From NCBI GenBank assembly GCA_021296025.1, contig JAGWBF010000001.1:9562-62163 (forward strand): DNA of 52,602 nt. The letters are read 5' to 3'. The translations under genes and the position numbers were made by a program. Each line of letters opens with the position of its first letter. Positions within the stretch are counted from its first letter, which is position 1. Below are positions 1-8,294 of this stretch, piece by piece. The notes under the pieces were generated by a model. That model saw only the letters and a list, made by a program, of their open reading frames with translations, ran no database searches and was not told the DNA's origin. The DNA is from Dehalococcoidia bacterium (GTDB lineage: Bacteria > Chloroflexota > Dehalococcoidia > Lucifugimonadales > JAGWBF01).

Positions 1-378
1 GGGGGCTACATCGCTTCAAAGGCCGACGGCCTAATCTACGCCGGTACTACCGAAGAGCGGGTCGGCTACGATGACAGGCCCACCACCGAAGCAAGGGAGC
101 GGATAATGGGCCTTGCCCTGGATATCCTGCCCTTCCTGGAGGGGGCCCGGCTGGCCCTTCAGACGGCATGCCTTCGTCCTCTGTCCGCCGATGGCCTTCC
201 CATAATCGGAAGGGCCCCCGGCTGGGAGGGTGTATACGTAGCAACGGGGGCTGGACGGAAGGGGATACTGCTAGGGCCCGCCATGGGTCGGGCCGTCGCA
301 GACCTGATAGTCCGGGAGAACACCCAGCTGTCGGTGCAGGAGTTCTCGGTCGGCCGGTTCTCCGACCCTTCGGCATAG
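1..378 (+). CDS. FAD-dependent glycine/D-amino-acid oxidase family protein, C-terminal fragment
   Basis: The reading frame is open from the first base, so the gene begins before the window and only the last 125 residues are visible. The fragment carries the DAO-family C-terminal signature: an arginine-proline pair followed by DGLPIIGRAP, then YVATGAGRKGILLGP and a helix ending AVADLI. In glycine oxidase/ThiO and D-amino-acid oxidases this part closes the FAD and substrate pocket, and the conserved arginine binds the substrate carboxylate. The usual GHGxxG is GAGRKG here. Glycine oxidase (thiamine synthesis) and a general amine oxidase are both possible. The N-terminal Rossmann motif is outside the window, so the substrate cannot be judged. 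Confidence 0.85.
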   Translation, partial: GGYIASKADGLIYAGTTEERVGYDDRPTTEARERIMGLALDILPFLEGARLALQTACLRPLSADGLPIIGRAPGWEGVYVATGAGRKGILLGPAMGRAVADLIVRENTQLSVQEFSVGRFSDPSA

Positions 379-418
379 CAGCCGACAGCGAGGGGCGAGT
401 GTAAGGAGGCCCAGGCCG

Positions 419-1252
419 CTATTCGCCCTGCAGCAGGGGTTCCAGGTACCGGATGCTCTCAACAAAGTTGTCGAAAGCCTCCTCAGCAGAGGGGATCTCC
501 AGGACGACGTTGCCTCGGTAACCCTTATCCTTGAGCATGTTCACCAGCCTGGGATAGTCCAGGTCGCCATCATCCACCGTTGGATGCATCGTCCCATCCA
601 CCATCTGCTTGAAGTGCACCATGAATAGGTAGTCCAGGGGGAGGGCCTCGATCTCGGCAATGGGGTCGCTTCCCGGGTCTGCCCTGAGGCTGTTGATGGG
701 GTCCACGCATAGCCCCAAGCAGCCACCCTCATCGGGAGACAGCGATTCCCGCACCATGTCCACCAGTATCCCCATACTTCGAATTGGTTGACCGGCGTTC
801 TCCAAGGAGAGCCTTGCCCCTCGTCCCGCGGAGGCTCGCGCCAGGTCTTTCACACCCAAAGCTTCCGTGGGGACATCCCCGGGCCCTTCCCAAGGACCTT
901 CGAATCTCACCGGGTCCACCAGGCGCAGGTGGGGGCCGGTAGAGCCCGCCATATCCACCGTCGTATCCAGGGCTCTCAGGAACACGCTGGAATGGGCAGG
1001 ATCTTCGCTGGAAAGGCATGGATAGGCGACAGCCAGGTTGAAGGTCGTCATAGGGAACATTCTGACCAGCCTGCTCAATCCCGAACTATCGGGACTCCAA
1101 TTCTCTCCCCCACCCTGCTCGTAGGTGCCAAGACAGCCCTGGCGCAGCTCTACGTGCTCGGCCCCTCTTCGGCGGGCCCGCTCGACCAGTTGGGGCAAGC
1201 TGGTCGTGGCAAGCTGCGCCTGCCAAGTGTTGGTTATGGCTCCGATTTTCAC
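419..1252 (-). CDS. Sugar phosphate isomerase/epimerase-like TIM-barrel protein
   Basis: This 277-residue protein belongs to the xylose isomerase-like/AP endonuclease 2 superfamily. It opens with MKIGAITNTW and shows the expected order of metal-ligand motifs: SLEN (Glu), CVDPIN (Asp), VHFKQ (His) and VLEIPS (Glu). Such proteins isomerise or epimerise sugars, inosose or hydroxypyruvate-like compounds in the cytoplasm; the substrate cannot be read from sequence. The GTG start at 1252 is preceded by GGAGG at about six bases. It faces away from the metal-transport operon and converges on the oxidase fragment, so it appears to be a single-gene unit. The length is normal for the family and nothing looks broken. 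Confidence 0.8.
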   Translation of the reverse strand: MKIGAITNTWQAQLATTSLPQLVERARRRGAEHVELRQGCLGTYEQGGGENWSPDSSGLSRLVRMFPMTTFNLAVAYPCLSSEDPAHSSVFLRALDTTVDMAGSTGPHLRLVDPVRFEGPWEGPGDVPTEALGVKDLARASAGRGARLSLENAGQPIRSMGILVDMVRESLSPDEGGCLGLCVDPINSLRADPGSDPIAEIEALPLDYLFMVHFKQMVDGTMHPTVDDGDLDYPRLVNMLKDKGYRGNVVLEIPSAEEAFDNFVESIRYLEPLLQGE

Positions 1253-1383
1253 CGGCCACCTCCAAGCTCCATTATTGGGGAGTCAGACCCGGACGGGCGC
1301 TTCGTTCACACTTATTCTATTCGACCTCATCCCCGCCTGGAAGATGCAGTACACGGACGCCCGGACTTGGACAGTCTGGCGTC

Positions 1384-1411
1384 TTGACAGTTGAGGACGA
1401 CTTGCTAGAAT
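1384..1411 (+). promoter_or_regulatory. Sigma-70-type promoter of the metal ABC importer operon
   Basis: A consensus -35 TTGACA (1384-1389) is followed after 16 bases by -10 TAGAAT (1406-1411), with an extended TGC directly before the -10. Transcription would start near 1418, about 60 bases before the proposed start codon. Confidence 0.7.
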
Positions 1412-1413
1412 AG

Positions 1414-1437
1414 GTTATTGCTAATACTTGCAATAAC
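1414..1437. promoter_or_regulatory. Inverted-repeat operator, probable metalloregulator site
   Basis: Two perfect 8-base arms, GTTATTGC (1414-1421) and GCAATAAC (1430-1437), flank an 8-base A/T-rich centre. The site begins three bases after the -10 and covers the predicted transcription start, where a repressor would block initiation. Because the operon imports a divalent metal, a Fur/Zur/MntR/DtxR-type regulator is the natural candidate, but no regulator gene is nearby and the half-site does not exactly match a box I know. Confidence 0.6.
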
Positions 1438-1478
1438 TCTTATTTGCACCATCCAGTCGGTCCAACGAGGACAGAACA

Positions 1479-2498
1479 ATCAAGGACTCTGCGAAAATAG
1501 GCCTAAAGGCCCTTCTCCCGTTACTGGTAGTCATCGCCCTGGTCCTGGCGGCGTGCGACCACTCGGCCAGCGAGGATTCGACGGGAAGGCTAAGGGTGGT
1601 TACCACCGTATCCCCAATAACCAGTATCGTGGAAAATATCGGGGGTACCAGGATAGACCTGGAGGGGGTCGTCCCCGAGGGAGTGAACTCCCACACCTTC
1701 GAGCCTGCGCCATCGGTTGCTACCCTTCTGTCCCGGGCCGACCTGGTGGTGCTCAACGGGCTGTTCCTGGAGGAGCCGACCTTGGAGATGGCCCGCGCCA
1801 ACATGAAGTCGGGGGCTGTCATTCTCTCCCTGGGGGACGGTACCATCTCCCGGGAGGACTGGATGTTCGACTTCTCCTTCCCCGAGTCCGATGGCCATCC
1901 CAACCCCCATCTTTGGCCGGACCCCATCCTTGCCCTGAAATACGCGGAGTTGGTTAAAGATGCCCTGTCTTCCGCAGACCCGGAGAATGCCGAATACTAC
2001 GGCGAGAACCTGGACAAGTTCGGCCAGCGAATCCAGGAGCTGGACGAAAAGATAAGGATAGCGGTTAGCACGGTGCCTCCCGAAAACCGGAAGCTGCTCA
2101 CCTACCATGACTCCTGGGCATACTTCGCCAAGAGGTACGGCATGGAGGTGGTGGGCGCTGCCCAGCCGTCGGACTTCGCAGAGCCTTCGTCCAGAGAGGT
2201 TGCCCGCCTCATCGACCAGGTAAGGGAAGCACGTATTCCCGCCATATTCGGCTCCGAGGTGTTCCCCAGCGATGTGCTGGAAACAATCGCCAATGAGTCG
2301 GGGGCGGAGTACGTTGACCAGCTGCGAGATGATGATCTTCCCGGAGGGCCCGGCGACCCACGGCACTCCTACCTGGGACTGATGCTGCAGAACCTGGAGA
2401 TCATGGTCTCCAGCCTGGGCGGCGACGCGTCCGCTCTGGAAGGCTTCGATCCCGGCCCGGTGTTCGAAGGGACCAGCGAGGCCGAATACCCCCAGTAA
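1479..2498 (+). CDS. Metal ABC transporter substrate-binding lipoprotein (ZnuA/MntA-like)
   Basis: This solute-binding protein of the cluster A-I (Zn2+/Mn2+) family would capture metal outside the membrane and hand it to the permease. Ligand motifs are visible in order: NSHTFEP, NPHLWPDP, TYHDSW and FGSEVF, giving the HHH plus E/D set. No ATG, GTG or TTG gives a complete protein: the first is GTG at 1596, which deletes the export signal. The same frame is open from 1437 and encodes a lysine-containing n-region, a hydrophobic LLPLLVVIALVLA core and lipobox LAAC with its cysteine at 1554-1556. GAGG at 1467-1470 lies eight bases before an ATC codon at 1479, the likely start (339 residues), unless a base error hides an ATG. 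Zn versus Mn is not resolved. Confidence 0.9.
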   Translation: MKDSAKIGLKALLPLLVVIALVLAACDHSASEDSTGRLRVVTTVSPITSIVENIGGTRIDLEGVVPEGVNSHTFEPAPSVATLLSRADLVVLNGLFLEEPTLEMARANMKSGAVILSLGDGTISREDWMFDFSFPESDGHPNPHLWPDPILALKYAELVKDALSSADPENAEYYGENLDKFGQRIQELDEKIRIAVSTVPPENRKLLTYHDSWAYFAKRYGMEVVGAAQPSDFAEPSSREVARLIDQVREARIPAIFGSEVFPSDVLETIANESGAEYVDQLRDDDLPGGPGDPRHSYLGLMLQNLEIMVSSLGGDASALEGFDPGPVFEGTSEAEYPQ

Positions 2499-2507
2499 GG
2501 TTATACG

Positions 2508-3383
2508 ATGCTCCATCCCATTCCCCATGAAAGATCAAACGGTCAGCCGGTGGTCGAGCTGAAGGAAGTCACCTGCGGCTACAATGGCCAGCCGGTTCTG
2601 AACGATCTTTCTCTGGCAATCATGCCCGGGGACTTCGTTGGACTGCTGGGCCCCAGCGGCTCCGGCAAGACCACCCTCCTTCGGACCATCCTCGGGGCTG
2701 TCCCCCTCATGGGGGGCCAGGTGATGGTGCACGGGACAGACATCACCCGCCAAAGTCAACACCCTGGCTATGTGCCCCAGCTGGAAACCATTGACTGGAA
2801 CTTCCCCGTCACCGTGGAAGAAGTGGTGATGATGGGGCGGACCATGTCCAACGTGGTGTTTCCCTGGTACAAGCGCCAGGAGCAGAAGCTGGCCCACCAG
2901 ATGATGGAGCGTTTGGGCATATCCCACCTCGCGCGGCGCCATATACGGGACCTGTCCGGCGGTCAGCAGCAGCGGGTATTCCTGGCGAGGGCCCTGGTCG
3001 GCAGCCCCCGGCTGTTGCTCCTGGATGAGCCAACCAGCGGCGTGGACATCAAGACCAGAGATGATGCCATGCACCTGCTGCACGACCTGAACCACCAGGG
3101 CGTGACCATAATCATGACCACCCACGAGATAAACGCCGTGGCGGTGCATCTGCCATGGATCGTGTGCATCAACGGACGCAAGGTCGCGGAAGGGCCGCCG
3201 GCCCAGATCATTTCCCCCGAGGTCCTGAAGCAGACCTACGGGGCAGAGATGCCCGTCATCCAGTACGAGGGGATGACCCTGGTGGCCGAAAGCCCCCACC
3301 ATTACAGCTCCGGAGTGCGGAACAGCAAGGACACTGCCGAACACCGGGCGGCGCACGACAGAGGCCCCGAAGAGCGTGCTTGA
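2508..3383 (+). CDS. Metal ABC transporter ATP-binding protein (ZnuC/MntB-like)
   Basis: This 291-residue ATPase powers the metal importer. Walker A GPSGSGKTT lies at residues 48-56, the Q-loop glutamine near 91, the ABC signature LSGGQQQR at 149-156, Walker B LLLLDEPT at 169-176, and the H-loop in TTHEI. The sequence CGYNGQPVLNDLSL is typical of the Zn/Mn/Fe chelate branch. It follows the lipoprotein by 9 bases, with AAGG upstream of the ATG, and overlaps the permease gene by 8 bases, so all three are co-translated. The last ~35 residues are a polar, histidine-containing tail beyond the normal fold and probably disordered. Confidence 0.95.
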   Translation: MLHPIPHERSNGQPVVELKEVTCGYNGQPVLNDLSLAIMPGDFVGLLGPSGSGKTTLLRTILGAVPLMGGQVMVHGTDITRQSQHPGYVPQLETIDWNFPVTVEEVVMMGRTMSNVVFPWYKRQEQKLAHQMMERLGISHLARRHIRDLSGGQQQRVFLARALVGSPRLLLLDEPTSGVDIKTRDDAMHLLHDLNHQGVTIIMTTHEINAVAVHLPWIVCINGRKVAEGPPAQIISPEVLKQTYGAEMPVIQYEGMTLVAESPHHYSSGVRNSKDTAEHRAAHDRGPEERA

Positions 3384-4251
3384 ACCATTCCAGTACGACT
3401 TCTTCGTCCGCGGTCTGTTGGCAGCAACCCTGGTCGGAGGGCTTTGCGGCCTGATCGGCGTTTACGTGGTCCTCAGGCGCATGTCCTATATCGGGCACGG
3501 GCTGGCCCACGCCATCTTCGGCGGGGCTGTCGTCAGCTACGTTATGTCAATCAACTTCTTCATCGGCGGGAGCCTGTGGGGGTTCCTATCGGCCCTGCTG
3601 ATCACCCTGACCACTCGGAAGCGCAAGATAGGGGCCGATGCGGCCATCGGGATAATCACCACCGCCAGCTTCGCCCTAGGCGTCGCCCTTATCAGCCGCT
3701 TCAGGACCTTTACCCGCAGCTTCGACGCAGCCCTGTTCGGAAACATCAACGGGGTAAGCCAGGGGGACCTGCTCGCCATAATCGTAGTTGCTGCCGCCAC
3801 CGTCATCATCCTGTTCCTGGGCTACAAGCTGATCCTGTTCACCACCTTCGACGAAGAGGTGGCCCGCTTCTACGGTGTTCCCACTGGCTGGGTGGACACG
3901 ATGTTCTCTCTGGTGCTCGCTGCTACGATAGTGGTTTCAATGCAGGTGTTGGGGGTCACCCTGATCGCCGCCGCCATCGTGATTCCTCCGGTGGTAGCGC
4001 GACTGATGACCGACAGCTTCAAGGACATGGTGGTCCTATCGACGGGCATCGGCGCAGCGTGTGGGCTGATCGGAATCTACGTCAGCTACTTTATCGATGT
4101 GTCATCGGGGGCCAGCGTCGTCCTATTCTCCGCCCTGCTGTTTGTTCTCGCGCTGGTGTACACCAACCTCAAGGGAAGGCTGTTCCCCTCCACCGGCGCC
4201 CTGCCCAGCCGAGGGTCCCGAAACCCGAGCTCCTCTGACCTGCTCGAATAG
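3376..4251 (+). CDS. Metal ABC transporter permease (ZnuB/MntC-like)
   Basis: This 291-residue integral membrane protein of the ABC-3 family has about eight hydrophobic segments. It opens with the typical short amphipathic stretch (LEPFQYDFFVRGLLAATLVGG) and contains the conserved cytoplasmic segment RMSYIGHGLAHAIFGG. It forms the metal channel and couples to the preceding ATPase. The GTG start at 3376 overlaps the ATPase stop codon, a coupling arrangement that supports it. A charged serine-rich tail follows the last helix. Metal specificity cannot be assigned from the permease. Confidence 0.93.
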   Translation: MLEPFQYDFFVRGLLAATLVGGLCGLIGVYVVLRRMSYIGHGLAHAIFGGAVVSYVMSINFFIGGSLWGFLSALLITLTTRKRKIGADAAIGIITTASFALGVALISRFRTFTRSFDAALFGNINGVSQGDLLAIIVVAAATVIILFLGYKLILFTTFDEEVARFYGVPTGWVDTMFSLVLAATIVVSMQVLGVTLIAAAIVIPPVVARLMTDSFKDMVVLSTGIGAACGLIGIYVSYFIDVSSGASVVLFSALLFVLALVYTNLKGRLFPSTGALPSRGSRNPSSSDLLE

Positions 4252-4320
4252 GGTTCTCGGGACCCGAAAACGTTTCTCGACCTCCCGCCGGCTCGGATTC
4301 AGCGCCTGTGTAAAGCGCAG

Positions 4321-4349
4321 TTGACATGGGCTTTGGGACACATTAAAGT
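4321..4349 (+). promoter_or_regulatory. Promoter of the DUF1800/DUF1501 cassette
   Basis: TTGACA (4321-4326) and TAAAGT (4344-4349) are separated by 17 bases. The predicted start near 4356 leaves a leader of about 130 bases before the ATG at 4487, which is preceded by the strong ribosome-binding site AAAGGAGGT. The leader repeats the word CTTCTGAAG (near 4428 and 4449), with no evident function. Confidence 0.6.
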
Positions 4350-4486
4350 TATGCCGAATATAGGTTGTGCAGGCCTGCAGTTGCCGGCCAATGCATCCTT
4401 CGCCCTCCCAGCAATAGAGGTGTAAACCTTCTGAAGCTGAAACGATCTTCTGAAGCACGAACGAACCATATCGAAAGGAGGTCTTC

Positions 4487-5905
4487 ATGGCAGAAAGCGA
4501 CATTGCTCTGATGGCCCATTTGATGCGCCGCGCCGGCTTCGGAGCAACGAGAGATGAGTTGGAAGCCTACGTTGCCAAGGGATACGAAGCGACCGTAGAT
4601 GAGTTAGTACATCCGGAAAGACAGCCTGATGTGGACTTCGACCTGATGGAACGCTCCCTGCCCGAGTACGGAGAGCTGGCTGGCATCGAGTCCAACCAGC
4701 AGTCCTGGGTATACCGCATGGTCAACACCAAGCGTCCTCTCCAGGAGAAGATGACCCTGTTCTGGCACGGGATTCTCTGCACCGGCTTCGCCAAGATCGA
4801 CTACGGCCGAATGATGAGCATCTACGCCGACCTTTTCCGTCGCAAGGGCTTGGGCAACTACCGGGAGCTGATCATGGAGTTGTCCTCCCATCCGACCATG
4901 GTCTATTACCTGGACAACACAGACAACCACAAGGACGCCATTAACGAGAACTACGGCAGGGAGCTCTTGGAGCTCTTCACCCTGGGTGTGGGAATGGACG
5001 GCAACTTCAACTACACCGAGGATGATGTGAAGGCTGCTTCCAGGGCCTTCACGGGCTGGAGCGTAAACCCCGCCCTGCCTGTATTCCCCTATGGCCGCAG
5101 CCCCTGGAGCTTCCGTTTCGATCCGACGGATCACGACGACAGCGAAAAGACCTTCCTTGGCAAGACCGGCCGGTGGAACGGCGGCGACATCGTCAACATG
5201 GCTGTCGAGCAGCCCGCCACAGCCCGGTTCATCAGCCGCCACCTGTACAACTTCTTCGTGGCCGATGAACCCCAGGTACCGGCCTGGAAGGACACCCCTC
5301 CCAGGGACCCGGAGGCCATACAGATACTGGAGAAGGCCTTTGTGGACAGCGGCTACGAGATGTCCGAGGTGATGTCCACCCTGTTCAACTCGGACTTCTT
5401 CAAGAACGCTCGATTCCAGAAGGTCAAGAGCCCTGCAGAAGTGGTCGCTGGGACCATAAGGCTGGTCAAGGACCACCAGCAGGTGAAACCCGGACTCTTC
5501 CCCGTAATGAAGGAGTGCACCTTCATGGGCCAGGACCTGCTGAACCCACCCACCGTGGAAGGCTGGCACACAGGCCGTGAGTGGATCGACAGCGGGACCT
5601 TGGTGGAGCGCATCAACTTCGTTGCGGACCAAGTGGGCAATCTTGACCTGCCTGGAGTACAGCTTATCGCCAGCAGGATGACTGGCGACAATTCCATAAC
5701 CTCTCCCGAGGCTTTCGTAGATGGCTGCTTGAGCCTGATCGGCCCGGTGGAAGTCAGCGAAAAGACCAAGGAAGCCTTGGTAGAGCATGCCAAGGGCGGA
5801 GGCGAAATTCGCCGTGGCACCGAGGAAGAGCGTAGCAGCTTTGCTCGCCGTGTTGGGGAGATGCTCCAGCTGATAGTTGCTACCGCAGAATACCAGTACA
5901 ACTAG
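4487..5905 (+). CDS. DUF1800 domain-containing protein
   Basis: This 472-residue protein matches the DUF1800 family throughout: the N-terminal HLMRRAGFGAT start, the KMTLFWHGI segment, the NENYGRELLELFTLG core, RAFTGW, and the C-terminal AEYQYN ending. Family members are almost always encoded beside a DUF1501 protein, as here (18 bases upstream). The biochemical function is not established. No signal peptide or TAT motif is present, so this copy is predicted to be cytoplasmic, unlike many exported relatives. The start is supported by the AAAGGAGGT site and a promoter at 4321. A long minus-strand frame across it (434 codons) is a compositional shadow. Confidence 0.93.
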   Translation: MAESDIALMAHLMRRAGFGATRDELEAYVAKGYEATVDELVHPERQPDVDFDLMERSLPEYGELAGIESNQQSWVYRMVNTKRPLQEKMTLFWHGILCTGFAKIDYGRMMSIYADLFRRKGLGNYRELIMELSSHPTMVYYLDNTDNHKDAINENYGRELLELFTLGVGMDGNFNYTEDDVKAASRAFTGWSVNPALPVFPYGRSPWSFRFDPTDHDDSEKTFLGKTGRWNGGDIVNMAVEQPATARFISRHLYNFFVADEPQVPAWKDTPPRDPEAIQILEKAFVDSGYEMSEVMSTLFNSDFFKNARFQKVKSPAEVVAGTIRLVKDHQQVKPGLFPVMKECTFMGQDLLNPPTVEGWHTGREWIDSGTLVERINFVADQVGNLDLPGVQLIASRMTGDNSITSPEAFVDGCLSLIGPVEVSEKTKEALVEHAKGGGEIRRGTEEERSSFARRVGEMLQLIVATAEYQYN

Positions 5906-5923
5906 CATATCTCAGGAGGACAG

Positions 5924-7063
5924 ATGATGGCTGGCAACGGAAAGGATAGGGTACTGGTGGTCTTGTCGTTGTCCGGTGGCAACGATTTCCTGAACACCGT
6001 AGTCCCTTACACCAACCCCCTGTACCAGGATTACAGGCCTACCTTGGGGATACCCGAGGATCAGGTCCTTCGGATAAACGATGAGGTGGGGTTCCATCCC
6101 AGCATGACCGAGCTCAAGGGGATCTACGATCAGGGCAAAATGGCGGTCATACAGGGAGTGGGCTATCCCCATCCCAGCCGGTCCCATTTCCGGTCCATGG
6201 ATATATGGCACACCTGCGAACCGGATACCATCGGCCAGGAAGGCTGGCTCGGCAGGACCATCAAGGAGATGGACCCCAACGCCGACAACGTGCTGACCGG
6301 CGTCAACTTCGGACGCGGGCTTCCCAGGGCCCTGGTCGCTCCGGGAGTTCCCGTAGCTTCCGTGGGCAATATTGAGACCTACGGCCTGCTCACAGGCATC
6401 GAGGGCAACCAGCAAAGGACAGATGCGCTGGATGTGTTTTCGAGGATGTATGCTCCCGCCATCGGGTCCGGGCCGGTAATGGATTATATATGGGAGACAG
6501 GAAGGTCCGCTCTCAAGGGCGCGGACATCCTGCAGACAGCTCCCCAGAAGTACGCTTCCAACGTGGAGTATGGCTCCTCCCCCATCGCCCAAGGGATGAA
6601 GGCCATCGCCCAGGTGCACTTTGCCGAGTTTGGCACGCGCATCCTGTACACGACCTCCCCCTACAACTCCTTCGACACCCACGCTTCCCAGGCGGGCGCC
6701 CACGCTCAGCTATGGCGCCAGGTCTCCGAATCGGTGGCCGACTTCTATGAGGACCTCCGAGAGCATAACCAGGGTGACGAGGTGCTCCTGTTCATGTTCA
6801 GTGAGTTCGGACGTCGAGCCAGGGACAATGGCGGCGGAACCGACCATGGCACAGGCGGAGCATGCTGGATAATTGGCGACCATGTTAATGGCGGCCTATA
6901 CGGCGAGTATCCCTCCCTGAACCAGGGCGACCTGGAAGATGGTGGAGACCTGATGCACAACGTCGATTTCCGCAGCGTGTACACAACCATCCTGGAAAAG
7001 TGGCTGGGCATGGATGCCAAACCCTTGGTGGGCGGCTCCTACGAGCCCATGGGCTTTCTTTAG
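5924..7063 (+). CDS. DUF1501 domain-containing protein
   Basis: This 379-residue member of the DUF1501 family is distantly related to alkaline phosphatase/sulfatase folds. Visible family motifs are VLSLSGGNDFLNTVVPY near the N-terminus, the GVGYPHPSRSHFRSMDIWHT block, YNSFDTHASQ, and the C-terminal FSEFGRRARDNGGGTDHG motif, rich in possible metal ligands (D, H, T). AGGAGG precedes two adjacent ATG codons (5924 and 5927). It follows the DUF1800 gene by 18 bases, so the two are one operon. DUF1501 proteins usually carry a TAT signal; this one starts directly at the first beta strand and lacks any export signal. The catalysed reaction is unknown. Confidence 0.93.
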   Translation: MMAGNGKDRVLVVLSLSGGNDFLNTVVPYTNPLYQDYRPTLGIPEDQVLRINDEVGFHPSMTELKGIYDQGKMAVIQGVGYPHPSRSHFRSMDIWHTCEPDTIGQEGWLGRTIKEMDPNADNVLTGVNFGRGLPRALVAPGVPVASVGNIETYGLLTGIEGNQQRTDALDVFSRMYAPAIGSGPVMDYIWETGRSALKGADILQTAPQKYASNVEYGSSPIAQGMKAIAQVHFAEFGTRILYTTSPYNSFDTHASQAGAHAQLWRQVSESVADFYEDLREHNQGDEVLLFMFSEFGRRARDNGGGTDHGTGGACWIIGDHVNGGLYGEYPSLNQGDLEDGGDLMHNVDFRSVYTTILEKWLGMDAKPLVGGSYEPMGFL

Positions 7064-7071
7064 AAACCAGG

Positions 7072-7106
7072 TGTCGGCTGCACCTTTCGAGAATGGGCAG
7101 CCGACA
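7072..7106 (+). other. Stem-loop between the DUF1501 and NHL genes
   Basis: TGTCGGCTG (7072-7080) pairs perfectly with CAGCCGACA (7098-7106) around a 17-base loop. It starts nine bases after the DUF1501 stop codon and has no T-tract, so it is more likely an mRNA-stability or processing element than an intrinsic terminator. Confidence 0.4.
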
Positions 7107-7168
7107 GACATATCGGAAGAGATGTTCTCGATACCAGAAGATGCCCATTTCTATGGCGTGAGGTAAAC

Positions 7169-8155
7169 ATGAGCACCATATTCTTTGGGATCGCCGACCG
7201 AACCTTCGTTTTCGACAGGACAGTCGGCCGAGCCGAATTCTCCGGGTCCGGTTTCCGTGCACCCATGGACCTGGCTGTCGCACCTGACGGACGCATCTAC
7301 GTGGCCAACCGGTCATGGGAGTACCGGCCCGATGGCGTGCGCGTCACCATGCTTACCATCGATGAGGACTACATCGGCCAGTTCTCCAGCTACGGCGATG
7401 GCGACGGGCAGCTTATCTGGCCCAGCTCCGTTGCTGTGGACAGCAACCAGAACGTGTACGTCACCGACGATCACCTGAACCGGGTGTCAGTCTTCGACAA
7501 GGACGGCCAGTTCCTGCACAAGTGGGGCGAGGCCGGAAGCGGCGACGGGCAGCTGAACCAGCCCTACTGCATCCGCTTCGACAAAGAGGACAATGCCTAC
7601 ATATCCGACAGCGGCAACAATCGTATCCAGAAGTTCAGCAAAGACGGCAGGTTCATGTCCAAGTTCGGCCAGCAGGGCAGCAGGGCCGGTGAGCTGAACC
7701 TGCCTTGGGGTATAACCATAGACAACGATGGCAACATCCTCGTCGCAGACTGGCGCAACGACCGCATCCAGAAATTCAGCCCCGATGGACAATACCTGTC
7801 CGACTTCGGCAACACCGGTACCTCCGTCGGACAGTTCCGCCGGCCCACCGGTGTGGCGGTGGACAAGGACGGTGACATATACGTAGCCGACTGGATGAAC
7901 GACCGGGTACAGGTGTTCACCGGCGACGCGAGGTATGTCACCACCTTCCTTGGCGAAGCCAGTCTGTCCAAGTGGGGCGAGGAGAAGCTTAACTCCAACC
8001 CCGATATGATCCGGCAGAGGAACATGGTCCAGAACAAGGAAGCAGAGCGGAGGCTCTGGCGCCCCAAGGCGGTCGCCGTGGACTCCGAGGGCCGGGTGAT
8101 CATAGTGGACAGCAATAGACAGCGCCTTCAGGTCTATCGAAAGGAAGTCCGGTAG
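7169..8155 (+). CDS. NHL-repeat beta-propeller protein
   Basis: This 328-residue protein is built of about six NHL blades. The repeating unit is G-x-G-x-L-x-x-P-x-G/S-[IV]-x-[VIF]-D, then N/D-[IV]-Y-[VI]-x-D, then N-R-[VI]-x-x-F; clear examples occur at AVDSNQNVYVTD, RFDKEDNAYISD, TIDNDGNILVAD and AVDKDGDIYVAD. NHL propellers are binding scaffolds or peptidyl-glycine lyase-like enzymes; no lyase residues can be assigned here. There is no signal peptide, matching the other proteins of this cassette. It lies 105 bases after the DUF1501 gene on the same strand, separated by a stem-loop. Confidence 0.88.
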   Translation: MSTIFFGIADRTFVFDRTVGRAEFSGSGFRAPMDLAVAPDGRIYVANRSWEYRPDGVRVTMLTIDEDYIGQFSSYGDGDGQLIWPSSVAVDSNQNVYVTDDHLNRVSVFDKDGQFLHKWGEAGSGDGQLNQPYCIRFDKEDNAYISDSGNNRIQKFSKDGRFMSKFGQQGSRAGELNLPWGITIDNDGNILVADWRNDRIQKFSPDGQYLSDFGNTGTSVGQFRRPTGVAVDKDGDIYVADWMNDRVQVFTGDARYVTTFLGEASLSKWGEEKLNSNPDMIRQRNMVQNKEAERRLWRPKAVAVDSEGRVIIVDSNRQRLQVYRKEVR

Positions 8156-8204
8156 ACCTCCAGCTTTCGCACCCCACTGGTGCACCAATAAGGTTTCCAG
8201 GCAT

Positions 8205-8230
8205 CGAAATCCCCCATATGGGGGATTTCG
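8205..8230. repeat. Perfect 26-bp palindrome
   Basis: The 13-base arm CGAAATCCCCCAT (8205-8217) is followed at once by its exact reverse complement (8218-8230) with no spacer. It sits between the NHL gene and the small downstream gene. No T-tract follows on either strand. It could act as a dyad operator for a dimeric regulator, or fold in RNA with a few central bases unpaired and block the upstream transcript. Confidence 0.7.
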
Positions 8231-8294
8231 GCTATGATGGAGGTGTGCGTCCATAGACGGAAACCCTCCATATATGGGCGGCAAGGAGGGCCAT

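Noticed and set aside
1590..2528. 312-codon minus-strand frame opposite the metal-binding lipoprotein
   Set aside because: Repetitive hydrophobic/glycine composition typical of an antisense shadow; the plus-strand product has clear metal-ligand motifs.
4252..4320. Possible terminator after the metal permease
   Set aside because: Only short imperfect pairings and no T-tract; nothing convincing.
4604..5908. 434-codon open frame on the minus strand opposite the DUF1800 gene
   Set aside because: No recognisable domain, no ribosome site, and it lies wholly opposite a conserved family member. Long antisense frames are expected at this base composition.
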